This document shows, piece after piece, positions 17,923 to 27,092 of a DNA stretch of 64,000 nt. How positions within the stretch are numbered: the stretch's first letter is position 1; the number at the start of each line of letters is the position of its first letter. The position numbers and the translations under genes are program-made. The DNA comes from Phyllobacterium trifolii. GTDB taxonomy: Bacteria; Pseudomonadota; Alphaproteobacteria; Rhizobiales; Rhizobiaceae. Under the pieces are notes generated by a model, which worked only from the letters and a program-made list of their open reading frames with translations, had not been told where the DNA came from and searched no databases. The stretch is from the NCBI RefSeq assembly GCF_014192095.1, contig NZ_JACHXN010000006.1, forward strand, positions 1 to 64,000. The letters run 5' to 3'.

Positions 17923-19110
17923 ATGGCACGTGTACTGGTAATGATCCCATCGGGCGAGGTCTACGATCACGACAGTGTTCGCTGGTACCAGCACAGCAAT
18001 GTGCAGCGTAGTATCAATCACTACCATAATATCGGCGACGCTTTTGTCTTCGATTCGTCGTTGAAATTGATGAACTACGAAAAGCAGGCTGAATTGCCGA
18101 TCATGAATCCGAACATGGATCACATCGATCGCCTGCGGGAGGAATATGACTACGTCATTCTTCGCGGCTCGAACTATGTTCACCAGCACATGGACTGGAC
18201 TGATGCCATCCCGGTTCTGAAGCGGCTCGGTCTGCCGGTGATTGCCTTTGGAATAGGGGCTCAAGCTCCAGTCGAAGGCCAATTGGAACTCTCCGAGCAA
18301 ACGAAGACAGTTCTGAAGGTGATAGCGGACTCGACGGCTTCGGTCGGTGTGCGTGGAGCTTATTCTGCACAGGTCATGAGCGATATTGGCATTAAAAACG
18401 TTCGCATTATTGGCTGTCCGACCGCATTCCGCCGCAACGATCCTGAGATGAGAATAGAACTGCCGCGGCTTGATGAGGTGCAAAATATCGGGATCACCAT
18501 CCGGCGTGAGGTCTCGCCGACCTACGCCCAGGATATCGAACGTTACCTGACGTTTCATCGCGATCTCGTCAAGGAAATGGCAGGTCGCTTCGATGCGACC
18601 CTGATGGCCCAGGGCGAAGTCGAAGAAAAAAAGCTGGTTTTCGGGACAGATGACCAGAAGGAAGAAGCGATTGCGGCTCTGAAAGCTAACAAATGGGCTT
18701 CCGACTGGTATCTGGATGAGACGGTTGAAAAGCTCTACCGCGAACGCATGTTCTACTCCGATGTCGTCGCCGATTATGAGAGCCTCGTCCGGACAAAAGA
18801 ACTCGTTCTCGGTTATCGGCTGCACGGCAATCTCATGGCCTTGGCCAATGGCGTGCCTTCTATCTACTTCACCTATGACAGCCGCACCGTGGAGTTTGCC
18901 GAGACCTATCAAATCCCGAGTTTCGATGTGTTCAGCGGCGGGAAGTTCAGGCTGGAGGATTATTGGGACCAGGCGCTCTTAGATAAATACAATCGGGCTT
19001 GGTACCGGACCTATGGCGAAATGTACCGCTTTCTGACGGAAAACGGGGTGGATCACAAAATGGTGGAGACCGATAAGCAGGTGCCGGATTCGGTTCGCCG
19101 TGTCGCATGA
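17923..19110 (+). CDS. Polysaccharide pyruvyltransferase (WgeH/ExpE8-like)
   Basis: A 395-residue member of the polysaccharide pyruvyltransferase family, which attaches pyruvate ketals from phosphoenolpyruvate to sugars. Signs are DYVILRGSNYVHQHMDW, GLPVIAFGIGAQAP, VGVRGAYSAQVMSDIGIKNV, IIGCPTAFRR and the C-terminal VLGYRLHGNLMALANGVPS. ATG 17923 is used because GAAGGA lies 7 bases before it; a longer frame from 17713 runs inside the previous gene. Galactoglucan EPS II is pyruvylated in S. meliloti, which fits. A second member lies at 24916. Confidence 0.85.
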   Translation: MARVLVMIPSGEVYDHDSVRWYQHSNVQRSINHYHNIGDAFVFDSSLKLMNYEKQAELPIMNPNMDHIDRLREEYDYVILRGSNYVHQHMDWTDAIPVLKRLGLPVIAFGIGAQAPVEGQLELSEQTKTVLKVIADSTASVGVRGAYSAQVMSDIGIKNVRIIGCPTAFRRNDPEMRIELPRLDEVQNIGITIRREVSPTYAQDIERYLTFHRDLVKEMAGRFDATLMAQGEVEEKKLVFGTDDQKEEAIAALKANKWASDWYLDETVEKLYRERMFYSDVVADYESLVRTKELVLGYRLHGNLMALANGVPSIYFTYDSRTVEFAETYQIPSFDVFSGGKFRLEDYWDQALLDKYNRAWYRTYGEMYRFLTENGVDHKMVETDKQVPDSVRRVA

Positions 19111-19232
19111 TTCCAGTGCGACTTTCGGGGAGGGAACGCAGCAGGTTGGGGAGGTCTAACCAAAATTCGCTAATTGGCAAAAGCCAGGTGCTTACAAACA
19201 ATCCCTCAAACAGAATTCCAGGAGTTTCCCCA

Positions 19233-20252
19233 ATGACCGTTCTTGTTACAGGTGGTGCTGGCTATATAGGCAGCCACATGGTGCTCGCGTTGAAAGACGC
19301 GGGACGATCCGTTGTCGTGCTCGATGATCTGAGCTGCGGTTTTTCCTGGTTGGTGCCCGAAGACGTCCCGTTCATCGAGGGCGATGTCGGCGATCAGGCG
19401 CTCGTGCGCGATGTGATCCGCACGCACGGAGTGACCGCGATCCTGCATTTTGCCGGCTCTATCGTTGTGCCGGATTCCGTGCGCGATCCGCTTTTCTATT
19501 ACCGCAACAACACGGTGCAGTCGCGCGCGTTGATCGAGGCGGCTATCGCCGAAGGTATCGAGCATTTCATTTTTTCGTCCACGGCCGCCGTCTATGGCGA
19601 GCCCGAGAAGACGCCAATTACCGAAGAAATGCCGCATCAACCGATTTCACCTTATGGCACGTCAAAACTGATGACGGAGTGGATGTTGCGCGATGCGGCA
19701 GCTGCTCATCCGGATTTCAACTATGTTGCGCTGCGCTATTTCAACGTGGCCGGCGCCGATCCGCAACTGCGTTCCGGACAGTCGTTCCCGCGCGCAACCC
19801 ATCTGATCAAGATCGCCAGCCGGGCTGCGACGGGCGAACGCTCTCATATTGAGGTTTATGGTACGGACTACCCGACAGCCGACGGAACCTGTATCCGCGA
19901 TTATATCCATGTCAGCGATCTGGCTCAGGCGCATCTCTGCGCGCTGAACTACCTGGAAGCTGACGGCAAAAGCACTTCCGCCAATTGCGGATATGGTTAT
20001 GGCTACTCGGTGCTTGAGATCATCGACGCGGTCAAGCGCGTATCGGGCATTGATTTTGCGGTACGCATGGCGCCTCGACGTGCCGGTGATCCCGCTATTC
20101 TGGTGGCTGGCAATGATCGGGTCTGCAATGAATTTGGTTTCTCACCCAAGCGCGCCGATCTTGACCTGATCGTTGGGGATGCTCTTGCTTGGGAACGAAA
20201 ACTGCAATCGATGAGAGCGGATGACGAGCCGGAAAAGCGCATTGCCGTCTAG
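19233..20252 (+). CDS. galE: UDP-glucose 4-epimerase
   Basis: A 339-residue short-chain dehydrogenase that interconverts UDP-glucose and UDP-galactose, supplying galactosyl units for the polysaccharide. It starts MTVLVTGGAGYIGSHMV (Rossmann GxxGxxG), has the catalytic Ser-Ala/Thr region HFIFSSTAAVYGEPEKTP and the YxxxK motif in SPYGTSKLM, then RYFNVAGADPQ and the GalE-typical CIRDYIHVSDLAQAH. The start at 19233 follows AGGAG; the frame is open upstream to 19107 but has no better start. This is the last gene of the wge-like block. Confidence 0.95.
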   Translation: MTVLVTGGAGYIGSHMVLALKDAGRSVVVLDDLSCGFSWLVPEDVPFIEGDVGDQALVRDVIRTHGVTAILHFAGSIVVPDSVRDPLFYYRNNTVQSRALIEAAIAEGIEHFIFSSTAAVYGEPEKTPITEEMPHQPISPYGTSKLMTEWMLRDAAAAHPDFNYVALRYFNVAGADPQLRSGQSFPRATHLIKIASRAATGERSHIEVYGTDYPTADGTCIRDYIHVSDLAQAHLCALNYLEADGKSTSANCGYGYGYSVLEIIDAVKRVSGIDFAVRMAPRRAGDPAILVAGNDRVCNEFGFSPKRADLDLIVGDALAWERKLQSMRADDEPEKRIAV

Positions 20253-20270
20253 CCATTTTTATGAGTATGG

Positions 20271-20300
20271 CAGCGCCGGTGTTCGAACGCCGGCGCCGCT
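20271..20300 (+). terminator. GC-rich hairpin after galE
   Basis: GCGCCGG (20273-20279) can pair with CCGGCGC (20290-20296). There is no run of T after it, so it is a weak or factor-assisted terminator at best, but its place just after the block fits an operon end. Confidence 0.4.
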
Positions 20301-20325
20301 ATAGTAACATGCAATAAACCAGCAA

Positions 20326-20346
20326 ATACTTTGAATTTTGAAATAA
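20326..20346. promoter_or_regulatory. MarR-type site C before the wga-like block
   Basis: By hand alignment 17 of 21 positions match the perfect palindrome at 4761, including TACTT on the left and TTTTGAA plus TAA on the right. It lies 165 bases before the start codon at 20511, a distance close to that of site A before the transporter gene. Like site B it is followed by AAATTAC. The surrounding 250 bases are AT-rich and otherwise featureless. Confidence 0.6.
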
Positions 20347-20438
20347 ATTACTTTCACAATGATTGTAAGTTACACGAAGAATAAAAACGCACGTAATCAA
20401 ATATTTTAGTGTTGCGCTGCAATATATTTATGTGACAA

Positions 20439-20456
20439 GCTTCATCAATCTGCCAT
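20439..20456 (+). promoter_or_regulatory. Weak PHO-box candidate
   Basis: GCTTCAT-CAAT-CTGCCAT matches the PhoB box pattern CTGTCAT-N4-CTGTCAT in 10 of the 14 half-site bases, most strongly in the second half. EPS II synthesis in S. meliloti is phosphate-regulated, which makes the site plausible but not proven. Confidence 0.3.
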
Positions 20457-20510
20457 TCTATTTGTATAGAGACACGGTTCGGCGCCTGTGGTTGGTCAAG
20501 GATTAGGGAC

Positions 20511-22040
20511 ATGACGGTTCAGACTTCGTATAAGCTTTCGCCGGTTGCGAAATCTTTGAGAGAAATAGATTTGCTGAAGGAGCCGATCCTGCTTCGCATG
20601 GGCATTGACCATGACGAGCTGCCCGAAGGCCTGTCGAAAGCAATAAAAATTCTGGGTTTCGAAGGTGTCAAGGATGACGCCGCTATGTTGTCGGATTCAT
20701 CCGGCAGGAAATTCGAGATGCATGAGGCGCCCTTGTGCACTCTGGCTGTTCTCATCAATCCCGTTCATCGGGGCCGGGAAAAGCGATTACTAGACTGGTT
20801 GAAAAGCCGTGGCGTAGTCGACGAACCAACTGTTTTTGAATGGCATGCCGGGCGGGAGATTGAGACGGCAGGTTTGATCATCCAGAAGCTCGCGAGCCTA
20901 GTGGTGTTCGAAGCGAGGAAAATCACGCAGTCAAATCGCGAATTGCTTGCCTTGCGCACTTTGAATGACAATCTTCAGAATCGGTTTGCTGCTGTCGAGA
21001 GTTTTGTCGACAGGCAGGGATTGCAACCCTTCGATCTCGCCTTCTCAAACGAACCGGTCAGCAGTTCCTCGCGCTCCAACGTTCTGGCCGATGCTTCATT
21101 CGAAGGGGTATCGCAAATCCTTCCAGTCGCCAGCGCAGGCGTGAGTGCCATTGCCATCCATTTCGAACGTCTGATGCAACGTGACGATACCACTCTGCAT
21201 GCCCAGTTGGTGACGTTGGAAGACATGTGTGTTGTAGAGAGCTGGGTGGTGCCGCTTTCAAAACTTGGTCAGGGCTGGAACTATCTGGGCCTCTCGCGAA
21301 CGCTTGCCGGCTTGCGGCGGACGCTGAGCCTGCGCCTTCGTATCGAGGGCATGGATGATGAAATGCCGCTGTTGTCGCTTGGCGGACTTCAACCGCTCGA
21401 CATGTTTCAGGTTCGAGACGCGGCAAACGACACACCGCTGCTGAAGAACAGCCTTGCGATGCAAATCTGGTGCGGAATGCCCGGCGTTCTGCTTCCGAGT
21501 TGGGCAAACTATTTGCCGGCTCAATCCCAGGACACAAGAGACGGCGGCTTTCGGGAAATGCCGATGGCAACCGGCATTCTCGAGCTGGCGGACCTATCCA
21601 ATACGGACGAGATTTCGTTCGACTTTGCAGCCATACTCCCTCTGCCCGAGGAGAGAGCCATCGGCTGCCATCCGCCATCAAGCGGTATAACGATCGGCCA
21701 TATACCGGCAGCCTGCCCGCCCAATATCCTGCGCATCTCGTCCAGTGCAGTCATCGATAATGAAGAATCGAAGGATGTCGATTTTGCCCTGGTAATTGCG
21801 AGCGACATTCGAACTGCCCGTCAGCTATTCGATGAGCAACGGACACCCGGCGCCGGAGAAGGATTTTCAGGTTGGATTAGTGTTGCACCGGGTGAAGAGC
21901 CGCGGCTCAATGCCTTCATTACTGAACAGGTTGGCGTGTGGCAGAACATCTACATTGCAACCCGAATGAAGGACAATCCCGGAGACAACGCTTTCGCTTG
22001 GGCGAAATTCCGTAACATCAGCCTCATGGTCAACGGATAA
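20511..22040 (+). CDS. WgaA/ExpA1-like protein of unknown function
   Basis: A 509-residue protein without signal peptide or membrane segment. I recognise no catalytic motif. A helical stretch (about 115-165, RKITQSNRELLALRTLNDNLQ in part) suggests a coiled coil; the rest is mixed alpha/beta with many short hydrophobic strands, perhaps carbohydrate-binding. It is the first gene of a five-gene block in which genes are separated by 5 bases or fewer, preceded by a MarR-type site, and followed by a double-domain glycosyltransferase. That is the place of ExpA1 (WgaA) in S. meliloti. The function of that family is not known to me. Confidence 0.65.
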   Translation: MTVQTSYKLSPVAKSLREIDLLKEPILLRMGIDHDELPEGLSKAIKILGFEGVKDDAAMLSDSSGRKFEMHEAPLCTLAVLINPVHRGREKRLLDWLKSRGVVDEPTVFEWHAGREIETAGLIIQKLASLVVFEARKITQSNRELLALRTLNDNLQNRFAAVESFVDRQGLQPFDLAFSNEPVSSSSRSNVLADASFEGVSQILPVASAGVSAIAIHFERLMQRDDTTLHAQLVTLEDMCVVESWVVPLSKLGQGWNYLGLSRTLAGLRRTLSLRLRIEGMDDEMPLLSLGGLQPLDMFQVRDAANDTPLLKNSLAMQIWCGMPGVLLPSWANYLPAQSQDTRDGGFREMPMATGILELADLSNTDEISFDFAAILPLPEERAIGCHPPSSGITIGHIPAACPPNILRISSSAVIDNEESKDVDFALVIASDIRTARQLFDEQRTPGAGEGFSGWISVAPGEEPRLNAFITEQVGVWQNIYIATRMKDNPGDNAFAWAKFRNISLMVNG

Positions 22041-22045
22041 TTCTT

Positions 22046-24913
22046 ATGCTGGACCAGATCAAACGTCTCCGAGAACAAATCAGCACGCAATTGCCGTCCG
22101 ATATCGACCCGGATGGTCCACCGCCCACCAGGGTCGCAGTGCTCATTCCGGCCTACAAGCACTCTGTGCTTCTTGCGGAAGCTGTGGAATCCGTTTTGGC
22201 ACAAGAAGCGCCTTTCGATATCGCAGCAGTGATCATAGATGACGGCTGTCCCTATCCGGAAACCGGCGAAATCGGACGCACATATGCGCTGGCTCATTCA
22301 AACGTCTTTTATCTCCGCAAGGCCAATGGAGGGCTGAGTTCAGCCCGCAATTATGGCATCGAGTTTGCGCTCCGCAATTTCCCGGATCTCGAAGCCGTCT
22401 ATTTTCTCGACGCCGACAACCGCATTACGCCCACTGCGATCCGCGACATTCTCAATTTCATGAAGTCGGACGACAAGGTCGACTGGATTTATCCGAATAT
22501 CGACAAGTTCGGCATCGAGTGGAATGGAAACTACACAACGCAGTACTCGCGCCTGCTGCACCTGACCTTTGACAATATTTGCGAAGCCGGCAGTCTGGTT
22601 TCGCGGCGTATGCTCGATGCCGGCGTGCGTTTCGATGAGAGCATGAAAGCTGGTTTTGAGGACTGGGACTTCTGGCTGCAGGCTATCGGGCGCGGCTTCC
22701 TTGGCGCGAACTATCCCTTCTTCGGCTTCGAATACCGTCAGCGCGCCGAGAGCATGCTGCGCGATTCAAATCGCACGCGAGAAGGCATTTTGACCTACAT
22801 CCGGCAGAAGCATAAGAAGCTCTTTGCCGCCGAAACCCTGCTTGCCTGGGAACACGAGGAAACGCCGCGCTATGCTGCGATCGGCATGGGCACTTATGCG
22901 GTGGATCTGTTCACCGATCCGACAGTCGAGCATGCCAAATGCAGCCTGGAAGATTTTGTCACGCGTTTCTGGGCCGCGAAGGCTGAACCGGAAACCTTCG
23001 GTGTTCCACCGTTTCTATTATGGATGACGGCGGCACACAGAGAGGCGCTGACCCGACTCGGCTTGATCCACAACCTGCTGTGGCTGGGCGAGCGGATTGC
23101 TCAGAAACACCATTTCGTCGCCATTCGCTTCGAGCGGAACAACGCCAAGGTTGGCATTGACATATGCAAGATCAGCGACGCGGAACCACTTGCCGACAAG
23201 CCTTTCGGCTGGATGTGTACATTCGATATTTTCTCGACCTGTGCAGATGATGCATCCGACGATTGGGCGCGCTCACTGCACAAGCCGGTTCCAAGTCCCA
23301 ATGTGATCGAAATCGTCATCAGCGGGCCATTCACGTCGAGAGAAATGCAAAGTACTGCCTTGTCCCCAACCAATGCCCTTCTGGCTACATTGGGGGCACT
23401 GCGCGATTCCGGTTATCGATTGCAGTCCAGAAACCGCTGGCTCTGGCGTTCCGTCTATTTCCCCAATCGCAGCCGCTATTTCGAATTGTTGCGGCATGCT
23501 GTGGGCGCAAGGCCGGTAATGCCAAGGCTCGCCCATGCGTCCAATCCACTGCGTGTCGGGTTCCTTTTGCCTATCGGCAGCTTCGGCGGCGTCGAAAAAG
23601 TCGCCTATGCTGTGGCGCAGGCGTTGAAGAATGCAGGCTGCGAAGTCCACCTCTTCCTGCTTGGCAAGCCGGTTTATAATCGCATTCCCGAAAACGATGG
23701 CGTGTTCAAGACGGTTAACTTCCTCGCAGATGATTACCCGCTCTGGGGCGGTCCCAATCAGTTTGCCGGGCATGATTTGTTGATGGGCCATGATGAGGCC
23801 GCGAAAGCCGAGCTGATCATGGGCTTTCTGGCCGGGCTGGATGTGGTGATCAACAATCAGGCAGCTCCGGTCAATTCCATGCTCGGTGAACTTCGCCGCC
23901 GCGGCATGAAGGTGCTGAACTATGTTCACGTGCTCGATAAATCGAAAATGGGACGCGATGCAGGCCATCCGTACCTCACGCTCGCCTTCGAACACGTCTA
24001 TGACACGATCCTGACCTGCTCCAGGGATATGGCGGAGTGGTTGCATGGTATGGGCGTCCCGGATGCCAAACTCATGCACATTCAAAATGCCGCAAGTTAC
24101 GCACTTTCCTCCAAGGACCAGGAAGCTATCCTCGCAGCGCGCCGCAACAGGCCGCAGCGCGACAGGCTCAATGTTCTTTTCTTGGGACGGCTCGACGCTC
24201 AAAAGGGTATCGAGCGATTGTTCGCTTCCGTTCGCGACTTGCGCCAGCACTCAGCCCCGATCGATTGGAAAATCATTGGCAGCGATGTCATGGACGCTGG
24301 TGCCGGAGGTTCGTGGAAAGAACGTTTCGCTGAAATAGGCGTTCACGTCGAACCGCCAGTCTTTTCGAGCCGGCACCTGAACAAAGCCTTCGCCTGGGCT
24401 GACGTGGTGGTATTGCCGTCGCGCTGGGAAGGTGCACCCTTGACCATTATCGAGGCTCAGCGTCTGGGTTGCGTGCCGATCGCCACTTCAGTCGGCGCGG
24501 TCGGCGAACTCATCGACCATGGTATCGATGGTCTGTTGATCGAGTCGACGGACGACAACGTTATCAGCCGGGAACTGACTGAAATCATCATGGCATTGTC
24601 AGAGGATCCCGCTGCATTGCGCCGCCTCTCTGAAGCTGCTGCAGAGCGCGGCGGTTCCCTCATGTGGGAACACAGTGTCGAACCGTTGGTGAACCAGTTG
24701 AAGTCATGGTTCCCTGACCGGCTTCCCACCCTCCCGGTGGAGACAACCCTGAAGCTTGTCGAACAGACAGTGCCAACCACGCCCGAGCGGATACCATCTT
24801 TCGAACGGTTTCCGCGCGAGGCAGCGCCAAAACAGCGTGACGAAATTTCCGAAATCAGGCCGCTGCAGATCGCTGCTGCCGGATCAGCCCACATGCATAA
24901 TTTGAGGAACTAA
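22046..24913 (+). CDS. Bifunctional GT2-GT4 glycosyltransferase (WgaB/ExpA23-like)
   Basis: A 955-residue fusion of two glycosyltransferases. The N-terminal GT2 domain (about 30-260) has VAVLIPAYKHSVLLAEAVES, IIDDGCPYPETG, the metal motif FLDADNRITPTA and FEDWDFWLQAIGRG. After a linker domain, the C-terminal GT4 domain (about 505-870) has VGFLLPIGSFGGVEKVAYAV, NVLFLGRLDAQKGIERLF and PSRWEGAPLTIIEAQRLGC with the E-x7-E glutamates. Two consecutive sugar transfers by one chain are likely. The length and two-domain layout match what I recall of ExpA23 of the EPS II locus. Cytoplasmic. Confidence 0.88.
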   Translation: MLDQIKRLREQISTQLPSDIDPDGPPPTRVAVLIPAYKHSVLLAEAVESVLAQEAPFDIAAVIIDDGCPYPETGEIGRTYALAHSNVFYLRKANGGLSSARNYGIEFALRNFPDLEAVYFLDADNRITPTAIRDILNFMKSDDKVDWIYPNIDKFGIEWNGNYTTQYSRLLHLTFDNICEAGSLVSRRMLDAGVRFDESMKAGFEDWDFWLQAIGRGFLGANYPFFGFEYRQRAESMLRDSNRTREGILTYIRQKHKKLFAAETLLAWEHEETPRYAAIGMGTYAVDLFTDPTVEHAKCSLEDFVTRFWAAKAEPETFGVPPFLLWMTAAHREALTRLGLIHNLLWLGERIAQKHHFVAIRFERNNAKVGIDICKISDAEPLADKPFGWMCTFDIFSTCADDASDDWARSLHKPVPSPNVIEIVISGPFTSREMQSTALSPTNALLATLGALRDSGYRLQSRNRWLWRSVYFPNRSRYFELLRHAVGARPVMPRLAHASNPLRVGFLLPIGSFGGVEKVAYAVAQALKNAGCEVHLFLLGKPVYNRIPENDGVFKTVNFLADDYPLWGGPNQFAGHDLLMGHDEAAKAELIMGFLAGLDVVINNQAAPVNSMLGELRRRGMKVLNYVHVLDKSKMGRDAGHPYLTLAFEHVYDTILTCSRDMAEWLHGMGVPDAKLMHIQNAASYALSSKDQEAILAARRNRPQRDRLNVLFLGRLDAQKGIERLFASVRDLRQHSAPIDWKIIGSDVMDAGAGGSWKERFAEIGVHVEPPVFSSRHLNKAFAWADVVVLPSRWEGAPLTIIEAQRLGCVPIATSVGAVGELIDHGIDGLLIESTDDNVISRELTEIIMALSEDPAALRRLSEAAAERGGSLMWEHSVEPLVNQLKSWFPDRLPTLPVETTLKLVEQTVPTTPERIPSFERFPREAAPKQRDEISEIRPLQIAAAGSAHMHNLRN

Positions 24914-24915
24914 CG

Positions 24916-26256
24916 ATGAAGAAACTTTTTGTTCTGAATGGTGGCGCCGCGGTCAAGCCTGGCAACAAATCCGCCTATTTGAAGTTTGAGGACCCGCTCG
25001 CGGCCTTCAACAAGGGTGGCATCAACACAGGCGACGTTCTCGTCTACGATGCCACACTCAAGGCCCTCGCCTACGACGACATCAAGAACGTGCAGTTCTC
25101 CCACGCCGGTAACGAAAAGCTCTGGCCGCAAGACGGAACTTATGATGCTACGGTCGTACGCGGTTCGAACTATCTGACGGAAACCGTCGATCTCGCCCAT
25201 GTCGTGCCGCTGCTCAAGAAGCTCAAAGGCCCGGTCGTCGCCATCGGTGTCGGTGCACAGGCCGGCAAGTACAAGAAGCTCAACGTGCCAAAAGGCACCG
25301 TCGAGGCGTGGAAGATCATCGCCGACAAATGCGAGACGATTGGTGTTCGTGGCTTCTACAGCGCGGAGATATTCAACGATCTCGGCATCAAGAATGTGCG
25401 GGTGATCGGCTGCCCGAGCTTTTACCGTTCCTTGCGCCCCTCGATCACGATCAAATCCATCGATCCGGCAACTGCCCGCGTCGGCCTGACACTAAATAAA
25501 TATCTTTCTGCTGACTATGCCAGCAATGCAACCAAGACCAACCGGATGCAGCGCGCGTTGATCGATGCAGTCGCCAAGCGTCCTTCGAGCAAACTGTACT
25601 CACAGGGCGAACGCGAAGAGACACTTGCTATTTTCTCCTCCGGCAAGGAGAAGCAGGACAACATCAAGGCCATCCTCACCAAGTTCAACCTGCTTGGCCA
25701 CGCCGAGGCGGAAGAGATGCTCAACAATCGCATGAGCGCCTTTTTCGATATCGAGGAATGGGCGGCCGACGCAGCTGCAAATGTGGATGTGATGGTTGGT
25801 TTCCGGCTGCACGGCAATGTTATAGCCCTGCATCAGGGAATTCCGGCGGTATTCTTCACCTATGATTCGCGTATACGGGAATTGTCCTCGCTGTTTGCGA
25901 TTCCATCGATCGAGATCGAGGACTATCTGCCGATCAATCTCGAAAAAATGCTCGAAAAGGCGGACTTCTCCAAGGTTCAGCACGTTTATCGTCTGAACTA
26001 TGCCGAATATCATCGGTTCCTGACCGAGAACAAGCTGAACCACGTGCTGCCAAAGCCTGTGGCTGCACCTGCAGACAAGCCGCTGTCGGTACCCAATCTT
26101 GTGCAGGTTCCGCACAATATCCACGAAGCCGTGGCATGGTTCCGAAGCGAGATCGACTTCATGACCGGAGAGGTGGAAACCTTGCGTAATCGTGCCTGGA
26201 ATCTCGAAACCAGCCTGCGCAGCCTTAAGGAAGCTCCAGCCAAGGCTGCAGTATGA
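24916..26256 (+). CDS. Second polysaccharide pyruvyltransferase
   Basis: A 446-residue member of the same family as the protein at 17923, with YDATVVRGSNYLTETVDL, GPVVAIGVGAQAGKYK, IGVRGFYSAEIFNDLGIKNV, VIGCPSFYRSL and the C-terminal MVGFRLHGNVIALHQGIPA. The last 60 residues add a proline-rich linker and a short helix (AVAWFRSEIDFMTGEVETL) not present in the first enzyme. The gene begins 3 bases after the previous stop and overlaps the next by 4. Two distinct pyruvylation sites, or one catalytic and one structural subunit, are possible. Confidence 0.83.
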   Translation: MKKLFVLNGGAAVKPGNKSAYLKFEDPLAAFNKGGINTGDVLVYDATLKALAYDDIKNVQFSHAGNEKLWPQDGTYDATVVRGSNYLTETVDLAHVVPLLKKLKGPVVAIGVGAQAGKYKKLNVPKGTVEAWKIIADKCETIGVRGFYSAEIFNDLGIKNVRVIGCPSFYRSLRPSITIKSIDPATARVGLTLNKYLSADYASNATKTNRMQRALIDAVAKRPSSKLYSQGEREETLAIFSSGKEKQDNIKAILTKFNLLGHAEAEEMLNNRMSAFFDIEEWAADAAANVDVMVGFRLHGNVIALHQGIPAVFFTYDSRIRELSSLFAIPSIEIEDYLPINLEKMLEKADFSKVQHVYRLNYAEYHRFLTENKLNHVLPKPVAAPADKPLSVPNLVQVPHNIHEAVAWFRSEIDFMTGEVETLRNRAWNLETSLRSLKEAPAKAAV

Positions 26257-27092
26257 GGCACGGCCGCGCGCAATTCAGCCGACGTTCCTTCCTGAGCCTT
26301 GCGGGCTTGGGGATTGCTTCGGCTGGATTGTTGGCGCGGCCTGCACTTGCTCACGCGCTTTGCTCAGATATTCCCGCGCCACTTCAGCGCGCGGGCGGCA
26401 ATTGGCAACTCTCGTTCAATGACGATTTCACCGACAATGCCGGCTTCGATCAACGCTGGATCAAGGTTAATGACAGCGGCGGAGAGACAAGGAGCATCCG
26501 GATACCTGGGAATGTTGCAATTTCGGGCGCCGGGCTTTCATTGAAACTTGGCCGCAACACGGGCAAGTTGAGTGACAAGCGACCGTTCAGTGGCGGGTAT
26601 GTGCGAACGCGCGATTTTCGCCAATGCTACGGTTATTTCGAGTGCGAAATGAAGATCGCCAATGAGCCCGGCGTCAACAACGCGTTCTGGCTTACCTCCG
26701 TGCGGGAGAGTGAAGGCGATACCCGCTTTGAGCTCGACGTGGCAGAAGCCAAGTATCCCAATCTGGTTCAAGTGACAGCGCGCCGCTGGCTACCTGACAG
26801 GCAGGTTTTATCCAAGACCTACCGCCCGCGCTTGAAACTGGCCGATGCTTTCCATCGCTATGGCATGCTGTGGAGCAAGGACCGGTTTCAGTTCTTCTTT
26901 GATGACCGGAAAATCTACGAGGCCGGGAACACCTTCGCACACACGCCTGCGCAGCTTCTCTTCAGCAACGCGGTCGCGTCCTTCGCCGGTAAAGATGACG
27001 GCGATGTGGATGGCGCGGCAACCTCGGTGAAAAGCATTCGCGTATTCCAAAACAGCGAGTGGCAGGACGTGCCGCTCTGGAGGTGTTCATGA
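26253..27092 (+). CDS. Tat-exported GH16-type glycoside hydrolase
   Basis: A 279-residue protein with a twin-arginine signal (FSRRSFLSLAGLG, then a hydrophobic stretch and ALAHA). The mature part has a jelly-roll pattern typical of GH16 beta-glucanases: WQLSFNDDFT, GGYVRTRDFRQCYGYFECEM and the catalytic E-x-D-x-x-E as E160-L-D162-V-A-E165. GH16 enzymes cut beta-1,3 or beta-1,3-1,4 linkages with retention, so a role in trimming or releasing the galactoglucan in the periplasm is likely. It overlaps both neighbours by 4 bases. Confidence 0.82.
   Translation: MRHGRAQFSRRSFLSLAGLGIASAGLLARPALAHALCSDIPAPLQRAGGNWQLSFNDDFTDNAGFDQRWIKVNDSGGETRSIRIPGNVAISGAGLSLKLGRNTGKLSDKRPFSGGYVRTRDFRQCYGYFECEMKIANEPGVNNAFWLTSVRESEGDTRFELDVAEAKYPNLVQVTARRWLPDRQVLSKTYRPRLKLADAFHRYGMLWSKDRFQFFFDDRKIYEAGNTFAHTPAQLLFSNAVASFAGKDDGDVDGAATSVKSIRVFQNSEWQDVPLWRCS

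Noticed and set aside
19107-19232. Upstream extension of galE
   Set aside because: The GalE Rossmann motif begins right after the Met at 19233, which has its own AGGAG site.
20253-20510. tRNA suggested by GTTCGAA near 20280
   Set aside because: The bases belong to the loop of a GC-rich hairpin; no acceptor stem or cloverleaf can be drawn.
23273-24250. Antisense frame of 325 codons opposite the double glycosyltransferase
   Set aside because: No family motif, and it is fully covered by a gene with two recognisable domains.
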